DNA of 59,297 nucleotides from Lentisphaerota bacterium. GTDB lineage: Bacteria; Verrucomicrobiota; Lentisphaeria; Victivallales; Victivallaceae. Below are positions 1 to 7,282 of this stretch, piece by piece (position 1 is the stretch's first letter; every line of letters starts with the position of its first letter). The DNA lies in assembly GCA_015061725.1 (NCBI GenBank), contig SUVX01000018.1, positions 1 through 59,297 on the forward strand. The letters run 5' to 3'. The position numbers and the translations under genes are program-made. The notes beneath the pieces were generated by a model, which worked only from the letters and a program-made list of their open reading frames with translations, was not told the origin of the DNA and made no database searches.

Positions 1-2
1 GC

Positions 3-1227
3 TTACCAGACTTTGCCGAAGTCTTGGACTTTGATGATTTCGCCGTCTTTTTGAGCGGACCGGTGAGCGGCGACGCCCATAGCCATATATGTTGCGGCGT
101 CCCAGGCAGAGACGGCGGGGCGGCGGCGTTCGTAGACGGAAGAGACGAATTCATGGACAAGGTAAGGATGGGAACCGCCGTGACCGGAGGGAATGAAATC
201 ATCTTCTTTGTCTTCGCCTTTGATGTTGAGGGCGGCTTTGAACGCGGCAAAGACTTCGGGGGGGGAGGGGATCGCGCATTTCCTGATCGGTATATTCGGT
301 CAATACGTTGGGTTTCTTTTCAGGAGTCGGTTCAACGCGTCCGTTGTAACGCCAGTTTCTCAGGGAGTAACTGCCTCTGGTGCCGAAAATACGGAAATCT
401 TCTCCGTCCAATCCGATGTTGGAGGAGATTTCGCGCATTTCAGCCACGCGCAGGGAGCAGCCGTTGTCAAGTTTGAAAAAAGCAACGATATTGCTGAAAT
501 CGTAATTTTTGAAAAAGGGGTCATTGTTGCTGTTTCTGTAACCGATGGCAGAAACGCTCAACGGTTTGCAGCGCATGACATCCAGTACGCCTGAGACGGA
601 GTGGGTCGGGTAGGACATGGGATGTGACTTTAAGCCGCGTTCATAATAGTGTCTGTTGCGCTCAGCCAGAGTGCCGCCGATTTTTCCGGTTGTGCGGTGC
701 GCTTGAACCTGACGCAGGGAGCATGAGGAATCCACATCGTGCGCGTACTCCGCTTCAGCATAGACGAAATCACCGAACATACCCTGACGTGCCATACGGC
801 GGCAGAACATGGTCTGCGGACGGTAAATGGTGGTTTCTCCGAGCATATATTCCATGCCGGTTTTTTCGACGGTTTCAATGATTTTGCTGCACCAGTCAAG
901 AATTTCATTGTCGTCGGGAACGCCGATAACAGGAACAGCGGAATAGACAAATTTTCCGGACTCCATCAACTGGATGCACTGGGGCGCGTGCAGAGAGGGC
1001 TGAGTCTGGACAACCACGCCGTCACAGTCGATTTTTGCCATTTCATCAATGCTGAAACAAGTTCCTGCAAGTTTTGCCGCCACGGCGGGATTTTCTGCAT
1101 TCTGTTTGATTTTATCTGCTTCTGCATCGCAGAGATAAATGGCATCCACCAGAGGATGAGAGGCGAAAAGCGGCGCAAAGACTGTTCCGAAAGCACCGAG
1201 ACCGGCAAGACCGAGTTTGATTCCCAT
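3..1227 (-). CDS. Gfo/Idh/MocA-family oxidoreductase, frameshifted
   Basis: NAD(P)-dependent sugar or cyclitol dehydrogenase-like protein. The N-terminus has a Rossmann dinucleotide-binding motif (GLAGLGAFGT) and the layout of the family (Rossmann half, then alpha/beta substrate half). The start at 1227 is chosen because AAGGAG lies just upstream; a longer frame exists but has no ribosome site. Reading breaks at a run of eight G on the plus strand (258-265): as given, the protein ends at 199 with an Arg/Gln-rich tail unlike the family. Removing one G restores a frame ending ...DFGKVW at the stop at 3-5, with total length 407 aa, usual for the family. So this is either a sequencing or assembly error in a homopolymer, a phase-variable tract, or a recent pseudogene. 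It is divergent from an AraC regulator at 1354, which may control it. Substrate unknown. Confidence 0.85.
258..265. repeat. G8 homopolymer causing frameshift
   Basis: Eight G followed by A and four G. Seven G would keep the oxidoreductase open for another 85 or so codons with sensible family-like sequence; eight G diverts it to an early stop at 199-201. A homopolymer of this length is a usual site of polymerase slippage and of sequencing error. Confidence 0.85.
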
Positions 1228-1353
1228 AACAAATATCTCCTTTATTGGGTTATGAGTATAATATAATTTGAATTTTGATTTTTGCATGGTATATTATTGA
1301 AATAAGTTTACATAAAGTGCTTTTTGATTTATATTTTTGCAAAGGTTGCATTT

Positions 1354-2175
1354 ATGATTCTTCCGAAAATAATGAATGTGGGGGTATATCGTGAGGCTCA
1401 AAAATCCTCTCAGATTTCCCGGACATGGGGTGTCGGACTTTACTTGAAAGGAAAGGTACGGCAGACGACGTATTATCCGGATGGAACCATCAAAGGCACT
1501 TTTGATGCGGCTGTTGATGAAGATGTGCCGACGCTGTCAATCGGCGCCCCCGGATTCAAAACCGTTTTTGAATTTGATTCCACCCGCGAAAACTGGTGGA
1601 TCATGCTGGCATTCCCCGCATTGAAATACGATGACGCCACCCGGAAATATTTCTGGAACTACAACGGTCATCTTCTGGAACTGCCCAATAAGATTGTTTT
1701 AAAAAGTGCCGAAGCTGCGGAACTCAAAAAAACTTTTGAAAATATCAGCCGCCTTTACAGCAGTTCTTTGCCTCAGAATCAGCTGCAGGCCGAACTTGAA
1801 ATATTAAAACTTTTGCAGTATTTTCTGCGCCAGCCGATCGAAGAGGATGAGCCGGTGGAACTTTTACGCAAACAACTTGAACAGGATACCCAGTGGCAGT
1901 ATTCCATTACAGAACATTGTTCCAGACTTGGCGGAAACCGTGATTTGCTCCGCAACAAATTTGTTGAACGGTATCAGATTTCCCCCGGCGATTTCAGGCG
2001 CCAGATGCGGTTGAGACGAATTCTGCATCTGATCGTTTACAGCAGCATGAGCTTAAAAGAGATCGCCTTTGACTGCGGTATGAAAAATTTATCACACCTC
2101 AGTTCTTTTATCCGCAAAGAGTGCGGCAAAACCGCCTCAGATCTCTGCCGCGAATACCGCCGCCGCGCGGAATAG
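1354..2175 (+). CDS. AraC-family transcriptional regulator
   Basis: DNA-binding regulator with the double helix-turn-helix of the AraC/XylS family in the last ~100 residues: a first helix pair around LLRNKFVERYQISPGDFRRQ and a second around MSLKEIAFDCGMKNLSHLSSFIRKECGKT. The N-terminal ~150 residues are the presumed ligand-sensing half and resemble nothing I can name. ATG 1354 is preferred over a TTG 30 bp upstream because AAAGG sits 8 bases before it. Length 273 aa is normal. It is divergent from the sugar-type dehydrogenase at 1227, with a 126-bp AT-rich gap between, so control of that gene or of itself is likely (inference). The gene is followed three bases later by the 60-bp palindrome. 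Confidence 0.85.
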   Translation: MILPKIMNVGVYREAQKSSQISRTWGVGLYLKGKVRQTTYYPDGTIKGTFDAAVDEDVPTLSIGAPGFKTVFEFDSTRENWWIMLAFPALKYDDATRKYFWNYNGHLLELPNKIVLKSAEAAELKKTFENISRLYSSSLPQNQLQAELEILKLLQYFLRQPIEEDEPVELLRKQLEQDTQWQYSITEHCSRLGGNRDLLRNKFVERYQISPGDFRRQMRLRRILHLIVYSSMSLKEIAFDCGMKNLSHLSSFIRKECGKTASDLCREYRRRAE

Positions 2176-2178
2176 AGA

Positions 2179-2265
2179 CCGGGGGGAAGAGGAAAAACTT
2201 TTTTTCACGTGAAAAAAAGTTTTTCCTCTTCCCCCCGGACCCCCATCTCCTTTTCAAAAAAAGCG
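2179..2265 (-). repeat. dispersed palindromic repeat, copy 1
   Basis: 2179-2238 is a perfect 60-bp palindrome with 30-bp arms: CCGGGGGGAAGAGGAAAAAC, then T7 and CAC at the centre, mirrored exactly. It is followed by a flank up to 2265 that, read on the minus strand (CGCTTTTTTTGAAAAGG then a G-rich segment), matches the flank of a second palindrome at 42079-42156. Matching core plus matching one-sided flank shows a dispersed family, not a chance hairpin. It starts three bases after the araC-type stop codon and could act as a transcription terminator, but it is far longer than a terminator needs. Confidence 0.85.
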
Positions 2266-2274
2266 GGGTAGGGC

Positions 2275-2311
2275 TGCTTCCGTTGGTCGCAGCTTGGGGA
2301 ATGCGGATTTT
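2275..2311 (+). repeat. 37-bp direct repeat, copy A
   Basis: Identical over 37 bp to 2430-2466; begins TGCTTCCGTTGGTCGCAGCT and ends GCGGATTTT. The pair brackets the hairpin array at 2343-2416. No coding potential recognised. Confidence 0.9.
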
Positions 2312-2342
2312 TTTGAACAATACGTTATTTCAACACATCCTT

Positions 2343-2416
2343 CCCCGTCAGGGGCAACTTCACAAGGCGGCAAAGCCGCCGTCTTCACATCTTCACTGCA
2401 AAACGCAAGTTTTGCA
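2343..2416. repeat. three-hairpin array with CTTCACA spacers
   Basis: Non-coding array between the two 37-bp direct repeats. Three perfect short hairpins follow each other: CCCC-GTCA-GGGG (2343-2354), GGCGGC-AAA-GCCGCC (2366-2380) and TGCAAAAC-GCAA-GTTTTGCA (2397-2416). Each is followed by a spacer containing CTTCAC(A). Stem sequences differ, spacers are conserved. The same hairpin-plus-CTTCA design recurs inside the pseudopilin genes at 9750-9859 and 26399-26493. Confidence 0.85.
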
Positions 2417-2429
2417 ACTTCACATCTAT

Positions 2430-2466
2430 TGCTTCCGTTGGTCGCAGCTTGGGGAATGCGGATTTT
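2430..2466 (+). repeat. 37-bp direct repeat, copy B
   Basis: Second copy of the repeat at 2275-2311, identical over 37 bp, lying 118 bp after the first. Together with the palindrome and hairpin array it fills the 2176-2573 gap, in which I see no gene. Confidence 0.9.
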
Positions 2467-2573
2467 ATTTTGCGGCTTTGTTTGAAAATAATATGCCGCA
2501 TTGAAAAAAGAGCCGGAGTGTGGTATTTTAATGAGATTGTCAAAAATAACAGCTTTTTTACAGGGAGTTTATC

Positions 2574-3467
2574 ATGTTTTCCGGTATTGCGGCGGGATTT
2601 CTTTCCGTTTTGTTTATGTGCAGCAGTTATATCTTTTCGCGGAGTTATATCCGTAAACATCAGGATCCTGTGAAACTCTCAATCTTTTCACAGCTGGTCA
2701 TGTCCGCCGGAGGATTGATACTTTTGACAGGGTATCTGTGTTTTGCATCTGTTCCCTGCAATCAAAAATTCTTTGCGCTGCTTCTCGGACAGGTGACAAC
2801 TTTCATCTGGGGACAAACCAGTTTCTTTGTGCTGTTAAAAGAAGTTGAAGCCACAAGAGCCTCATCTCTGATCGGATTGAAACTGATTGCTCTTGCGGTT
2901 GTTTCCACACTTCTGGGCAATATGCTTTCAGGACTGCAATGGCTGGCGGTCCTGCTGTGTACCGTTGCCGCTGTCGGAATGAATTTTTCAGGCGGCAGAC
3001 TCTCTTTGCGTGCTGTTTTCTGGCTTGTGATGGCATCTTTCGGCTATGCGCTCTGCGATATGTGTATAACCAAAATGATGCTGCTCATGCCGGGGAAATC
3101 CATGCTTTTCAATGCCGTTGGCGTCATGGGGTGCTGCTTTACGCTTCTGGGAGTTGCAGTTCTGCCCGGATTGCTCAAATATCCCCTGAGGCGTGATGAA
3201 TTGAAAGATTCCGTACCTTACAGTCTGGTTTATCTGGGGTCCATGCTGTTTCTTTATACCTGTTTCGGTTTGATCGGCGTTGTGTTCGGCAGTATCATTC
3301 AGGCGGGACGCGGGATTGTTTCCATCATTCTCGGAATGGTGCTGCTGCACTTCGGACTTGAAAAAAACGAACCGCAGGTTTCGGGAAAAATCTGGCTCCG
3401 CCGCAGTATCATGGCTGTCTTTATGCTGTCAGCCATGATACTTTATACGCTGACTGTCAACCGTTGA
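2574..3467 (+). CDS. DMT-superfamily (EamA-like) membrane transporter
   Basis: Integral inner-membrane protein of 297 aa with about ten hydrophobic segments spread over its length, in two similar halves, the usual size and pattern of drug/metabolite transporter (EamA-like) permeases. Charged loops are short; a longer hydrophilic stretch near residues 200-215 (LLKYPLRRDELKDSVP) separates segments of the second half. Substrate cannot be read from the sequence. Start ATG 2574 has a GGGAG site about 8 bases upstream. The 3' end overlaps the convergent fucosidase gene by 11 bp. It follows the repeat-rich non-coding block and shows no operon partner. Confidence 0.75.
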   Translation: MFSGIAAGFLSVLFMCSSYIFSRSYIRKHQDPVKLSIFSQLVMSAGGLILLTGYLCFASVPCNQKFFALLLGQVTTFIWGQTSFFVLLKEVEATRASSLIGLKLIALAVVSTLLGNMLSGLQWLAVLLCTVAAVGMNFSGGRLSLRAVFWLVMASFGYALCDMCITKMMLLMPGKSMLFNAVGVMGCCFTLLGVAVLPGLLKYPLRRDELKDSVPYSLVYLGSMLFLYTCFGLIGVVFGSIIQAGRGIVSIILGMVLLHFGLEKNEPQVSGKIWLRRSIMAVFMLSAMILYTLTVNR

Positions 3468-4731
3468 TCCATTCAGCGAGGTCGGGTTCGTCTGCAAGTT
3501 GCGGGACGTCCTCAAATTCAACTTTTATGATTGAACAGAGATCATCCGGGGGCAGGGCGGGAAGACCGTTGATTTTAAGGCGTTTGGTGTCGGCGTTCCA
3601 TTCAAAGGGCAACGCTTTGTCATCGTTGAGAAGAGTGACTTTTCTGACCGGAGTTCCGACTTTTACAGCGGTGGCAGTTCTGCCGGGCCAGCGGAAAATG
3701 CACCAGTAACCGGTGTTGCCTTTGCAAGTCCAGGGACCCTGCAGATTGAGGTCAACGATCCCGGGGCGGCTGCTGCCGATAAGATCACAGCTTTCTGAGG
3801 CGCGGATAGCTTCTTCATTCCGTCTGAGCCAGTGTCCCAAAACAGAAAGCCGGGTGTATTCCTCATTGCGGATATGACCGTCAGCGGCAGGACCGATATT
3901 GAGCAGATAATTTCCGCCGCACTGGGCAGCGATAACCAGATTTTGAATCAGTTGGACAGGTGTTTTCCAGTTGGGATTGAACCGGGTGTAACCCCAGGCG
4001 CAGCTGTCGCCGATACACATACAGCTTTCGCTCATTTTTCCTTCACCGGCGCGGATTTCCTGTTCGGGGGTGACGATATCCTCATCTGTACAGGCGCGTT
4101 CATTGATGATGATGCCCGGCTGAAGAACTCTCACCATGGCATTGAGTTCGTGTGAACGCCAGAAAGCGGCGCGTTCTGCTCTTGTTTTGGCTAATTTTGC
4201 ATCCCATCCGCCATCGTATTCCAACAGGTCGATTTTGCCGTAATTGGTCATAAGTTCGCGAACCTGTTTGTGGATGGTATCAATCATTTCCTGATAAGAT
4301 TCGGGATATTTTTCAGGTTCAAAATAACCGGGATTGCGCCAGTTGAGCAGAGAATAATAAAGTCCGACGCGCAGTCCCGCTTTGCGGGCGGCTTCGACGT
4401 ATTCGGCAACGATATCCCGCTTGCAGCCGCACTTTGCGCTGGTGAAATCAGAGTATTTGCTGTCAAACAGACAGAATCCCTCATGGTGCCGGGTGGTGAG
4501 AACCATATATTTTGCTCCGGCGGCGCAGGCGGTTTCAACCCATTCTTCAGCGCAGCGCGGGGCGGGGAAAAACTGATCTGCAAGTTTCGCATATTCCTTT
4601 GCCGGAATGCGTTCTGAATACATGGTCCATTCGCCTCTGCCCAAAATGGAATAGAGTCCGTAATGTATATAAATGCCCAGACGGGCTTCGTTGAACCACT
4701 GCATGTGAGGACGGATAGAGGAGGATGACAT
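3457..4731 (-). CDS. alpha-L-fucosidase, GH29-like
   Basis: Glycoside hydrolase of family 29, expected to release terminal L-fucose from glycans. The family signatures are clear: WFNEARLGIYIHYGLYS near the N-terminus, WVETACAAGAKYMVLTTRHHEGFCLFDSKYSDF (residues ~64-96, His82/His83 region), and YGKIDLLEYDGGWD, where Asp173 sits at the usual nucleophile position. The C-terminal ~100 residues form a smaller beta-rich domain. No signal peptide is visible, so it probably acts in the cytoplasm on imported oligosaccharides. 424 aa is normal for the short GH29 type. It is the last gene of an lgt-rluD-fucosidase run, 15 bp after rluD, and its pairing with these housekeeping genes is probably accidental. 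Confidence 0.88.
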   Translation of the reverse strand: MSSSSIRPHMQWFNEARLGIYIHYGLYSILGRGEWTMYSERIPAKEYAKLADQFFPAPRCAEEWVETACAAGAKYMVLTTRHHEGFCLFDSKYSDFTSAKCGCKRDIVAEYVEAARKAGLRVGLYYSLLNWRNPGYFEPEKYPESYQEMIDTIHKQVRELMTNYGKIDLLEYDGGWDAKLAKTRAERAAFWRSHELNAMVRVLQPGIIINERACTDEDIVTPEQEIRAGEGKMSESCMCIGDSCAWGYTRFNPNWKTPVQLIQNLVIAAQCGGNYLLNIGPAADGHIRNEEYTRLSVLGHWLRRNEEAIRASESCDLIGSSRPGIVDLNLQGPWTCKGNTGYWCIFRWPGRTATAVKVGTPVRKVTLLNDDKALPFEWNADTKRLKINGLPALPPDDLCSIIKVEFEDVPQLADEPDLAEWING

Positions 4732-4746
4732 GGCGTTTTACCTTTC

Positions 4747-5712
4747 TTATTTCAAGAGATTTTCATTTTCCCATAAAGTTCTGTCAATCAAAGTTTGCAT
4801 ATCTTCAGGTATCGGGGCTTCAAAAGTCATGCGTTCTCCGGTTGCAGGATGGGGCAGGCTTATGCGCCATGCGTGGAGCATTTGACGGTCGGCTCCTTCA
4901 ATATTTGTTCTGCTTCCGCCGTAGACCTGATCGCCCAGAACCGGGATGCCGATGCTTGATAAGTGAACTCTGATCTGATGAGTTCTTCCGGTTTTGATAT
5001 CCACTTCCATCAGAGAAACGGTGTTTCCGTCAAGGGTTCCGGATTTTTTTGTTCTGTAAAGAGAAATCGCCATTTTGCCGTTGCGTTCAACAACCGCCAT
5101 TTTCTGACGGTTGACGGGATGACGTCCGATGAGATTGACGATTTCATCGCTGAGTTTTTTGGGAACGCCGCGCACCAGGGCAAGATAGGTTTTCTGTGTG
5201 GTGTGTTCGGCAAAAGCAGTCCCCAATTTAAAGAGGGCATCGGGGGTTTTGGCTACGACAAGACAGCCGGAGGTGTCCTTGTCCAGACGGTGAACGATGC
5301 CGGGTCTGCCGTTGACATTTTGAAAGCGGTCTCCGAAACCGGGATAACGTCCGAGCAGGGCATTGACGATGGTTCCGTCCGGATTACCGGCGGCGGGATG
5401 AACTACAACGCCGGCAGGTTTGGCAATGACGAGCATGTGTTCATCTTCAAAGAGGATGGGGTAGTCAAAATCTTCTGCCTTAACGGTGGTATCCTCTATC
5501 TCGGGCATGGTGACAATAATGTGTTCTCCTGATTTTACGGGATAACGGGGCAGGGTAAGGGAAGAGCCTGCGCTGTTTTGAACCAGTCCGTCTTTGATGA
5601 GTTTCTGAAGATAAGCGCGCGACGAACCGGGAATCAGACGTGACAGACAGCGGTCAAGTCTTGCTCCGGAACAGTCGGGCGTGATGTCAAATTCAAGCGT
5701 CTTGTGCGGCAT
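4747..5712 (-). CDS. rluD: RluA/RluD-family pseudouridine synthase
   Basis: Converts uridines to pseudouridine in 23S rRNA. Residues ~15-75 form an S4-like RNA-binding domain (SGARLDRCLSRLIPGSSRAYLQKLIKDGLV) and ~85-310 the synthase domain. The catalytic motif is present as GRPGIVHRLDKDTSG with the invariant Asp in HRLDKDTSG, and the later motif TGRTHQIRVHLSSIGIPVLGD is intact. 321 aa and the S4 domain favour RluD or RluC over RluA; the exact target uridines are not certain. It overlaps the upstream lgt gene by 20 bp, implying translational coupling. Confidence 0.9.
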   Translation of the reverse strand: MPHKTLEFDITPDCSGARLDRCLSRLIPGSSRAYLQKLIKDGLVQNSAGSSLTLPRYPVKSGEHIIVTMPEIEDTTVKAEDFDYPILFEDEHMLVIAKPAGVVVHPAAGNPDGTIVNALLGRYPGFGDRFQNVNGRPGIVHRLDKDTSGCLVVAKTPDALFKLGTAFAEHTTQKTYLALVRGVPKKLSDEIVNLIGRHPVNRQKMAVVERNGKMAISLYRTKKSGTLDGNTVSLMEVDIKTGRTHQIRVHLSSIGIPVLGDQVYGGSRTNIEGADRQMLHAWRISLPHPATGERMTFEAPIPEDMQTLIDRTLWENENLLK

Positions 5713-6460
5713 TTTTTTTGAAATAGAGGAGCAGGATAACTCCGGTTGGGATTAAGAGCAGACCAATCAGCTGGGCAGGGGTGAACAATCCCCAGATGTG
5801 CGGATTGTCTCCGCGCAGAAGTTCAATCAGAAAACGTGTGGTGCCGTAATAGATGAAGTAACTGCTCATGGCAACGCCCCGTTTGCAGTTGCGGGCAAGT
5901 TTGAGGAAGAACCAGAACGCAATGAAATTGGCTCCTGCTTCGTAAAGCTGGGTCGGGTGAAGAAGAGTTCCTTCTCCGTATTTGAGGACCGCTTCACTGC
6001 CTGCCGGATAACGGACACCGAAAAAAGAAGCGGGGTTTCCGAAACAGCAGCCGTGGAGAAAACAGCCGATTCTGCCGCAGGCGTGTCCGATTGCCATGGC
6101 AGGCGTGATGGCGTCAAACATCAGAACGGGATCGATTTTTTTGATTTTGGCGTAGACGATTAAAGCGATGATGGCGAGAATGAATCCGCCGTAAAAGACC
6201 AGTCCGCCCTGATCGACCCGGATGATATTCCACAGATTATCTTTGAAAAGGTGAAAGAATTGGACAACGTAAAAAATTCTTGCACCGACAAGTCCGGCAA
6301 TCATTGCGACGAAAATGACATTTGAAGTGTCATCATCAGTCATTTTTGCGTGTTCTTTTGTGAATTTCTGGACGTATATCGCCAGAAGAAAGCCGATTGC
6401 CGCCATGACACCGTACCAGTAAATGGTGATGGCTCCGATTCTCAATGCCACAGGAAACAT
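5693..6460 (-). CDS. lgt: prolipoprotein diacylglyceryl transferase
   Basis: Inner-membrane enzyme that moves diacylglycerol from phosphatidylglycerol to the lipobox cysteine of prolipoproteins, the first step of lipoprotein maturation. About seven membrane segments are visible. The family signature GHACGRIGCFLHGCCFGNP lies near residues 128-146, and YGVMAAIGFLLA near the N-terminus and GLVFYGGFI around residue 90 match conserved Lgt segments. 255 aa is slightly short but within range. It heads an operon with rluD (20-bp overlap) and the fucosidase. A lipoprotein substrate is encoded in this window at 17163. Confidence 0.93.
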   Translation of the reverse strand: MFPVALRIGAITIYWYGVMAAIGFLLAIYVQKFTKEHAKMTDDDTSNVIFVAMIAGLVGARIFYVVQFFHLFKDNLWNIIRVDQGGLVFYGGFILAIIALIVYAKIKKIDPVLMFDAITPAMAIGHACGRIGCFLHGCCFGNPASFFGVRYPAGSEAVLKYGEGTLLHPTQLYEAGANFIAFWFFLKLARNCKRGVAMSSYFIYYGTTRFLIELLRGDNPHIWGLFTPAQLIGLLLIPTGVILLLYFKKNAAQDA

Positions 6461-6618
6461 AAAAAAACCTCATTTGTTTTGTGTCTTTTAAGTAAAATAA
6501 CATCAAACTTGCATATTTTCCAACGGATTTACTTGATTTAACAGCATTTTGGCTGCATTTTATGTAAAGAACAATATTTCATCCGTAAATAAACTTTACA
6601 AAAGAAAGGATTTTAATT

Positions 6619-7260
6619 ATGTATATTGGACGAATTGTTGCTTTCGGTCGTACCCTTGATGGAAAAAATGCTGCGATGTACCGGGTTTCCTCCCGATCCT
6701 TCCCGAACCGTCAGGCGGTCATTTCCAACGACAGGATTGCGGTTGTTCCCCGTCCGGGAGCTGAATCTGATCTTGCGAAGAACCCCTACATCAGCTACAA
6801 CTGTCTGCGTGTTGCCGGAAACGGCGAATGGGCTGTTGCCACCAACGGTTCCCAGACCGATCCCATCGCTGAAAAAATTGATGCCGGAATGAATGTCCGC
6901 GATGCCATCACCCTCGGACTTCTTGCCATGGATTACGAAAAGGATTCTCTGGATACCCCCCGTATCGTTTCAGTGATTCACGTTTCCAAGCCCGCTGGTT
7001 TCCTGGGAATCGTCCGCAAGGATGCCATCCTCGTCCGTGAATTTGCCCTCAAGGACGGCGAAGCCCGGTATATTTCAACCTATGAACTCAACGCTCCGTG
7101 CGATACCAACGTTGACACCGCTTTCAACGCCGGTTGCGCCGATTGTGCTGCTGAATACGTTGTTTCCGGCGGTGTCTTTGCTGATTTCACCAACGCTGTC
7201 ACCAGTGCAGCCGCTGTTGCCAACGACGGAAAATTTGATTTCGCAGTCAAAATCGTCTGA
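6619..7260 (+). CDS. purO: IMP cyclohydrolase, archaeal PurO type
   Basis: Closes the ring of FAICAR to give IMP, the last step of de novo purine synthesis. The start MYIGRIVAFGRTLDGKNAAMYRVSSRSFPNRQAV and the later CLRVAGNGEWAVATNGSQTDPIAEKI are characteristic of the PurO family of archaea, not of the bacterial bifunctional PurH. 213 aa fits the family. Start ATG 6619 has AAAGGA about 9 bases upstream. PurO is uncommon in bacteria but occurs in scattered gut and anaerobic lineages; an exchange with archaea at some time is an inference. It is followed 22 bp later by a helicase gene with which it may be cotranscribed. Confidence 0.85.
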   Translation: MYIGRIVAFGRTLDGKNAAMYRVSSRSFPNRQAVISNDRIAVVPRPGAESDLAKNPYISYNCLRVAGNGEWAVATNGSQTDPIAEKIDAGMNVRDAITLGLLAMDYEKDSLDTPRIVSVIHVSKPAGFLGIVRKDAILVREFALKDGEARYISTYELNAPCDTNVDTAFNAGCADCAAEYVVSGGVFADFTNAVTSAAAVANDGKFDFAVKIV

Positions 7261-7282
7261 TTTGAAGAAAATTTTTTAAGTC

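Noticed and set aside
24..476. 150-codon plus-strand frame at the window start
   Set aside because: Opposite the oxidoreductase, whose restored frame explains the region to base 3.
2343..2416. CRISPR array
   Set aside because: Repeated parts are short spacers (CTTCACA) and the variable parts are self-complementary, unit lengths differ, and there are no cas genes.
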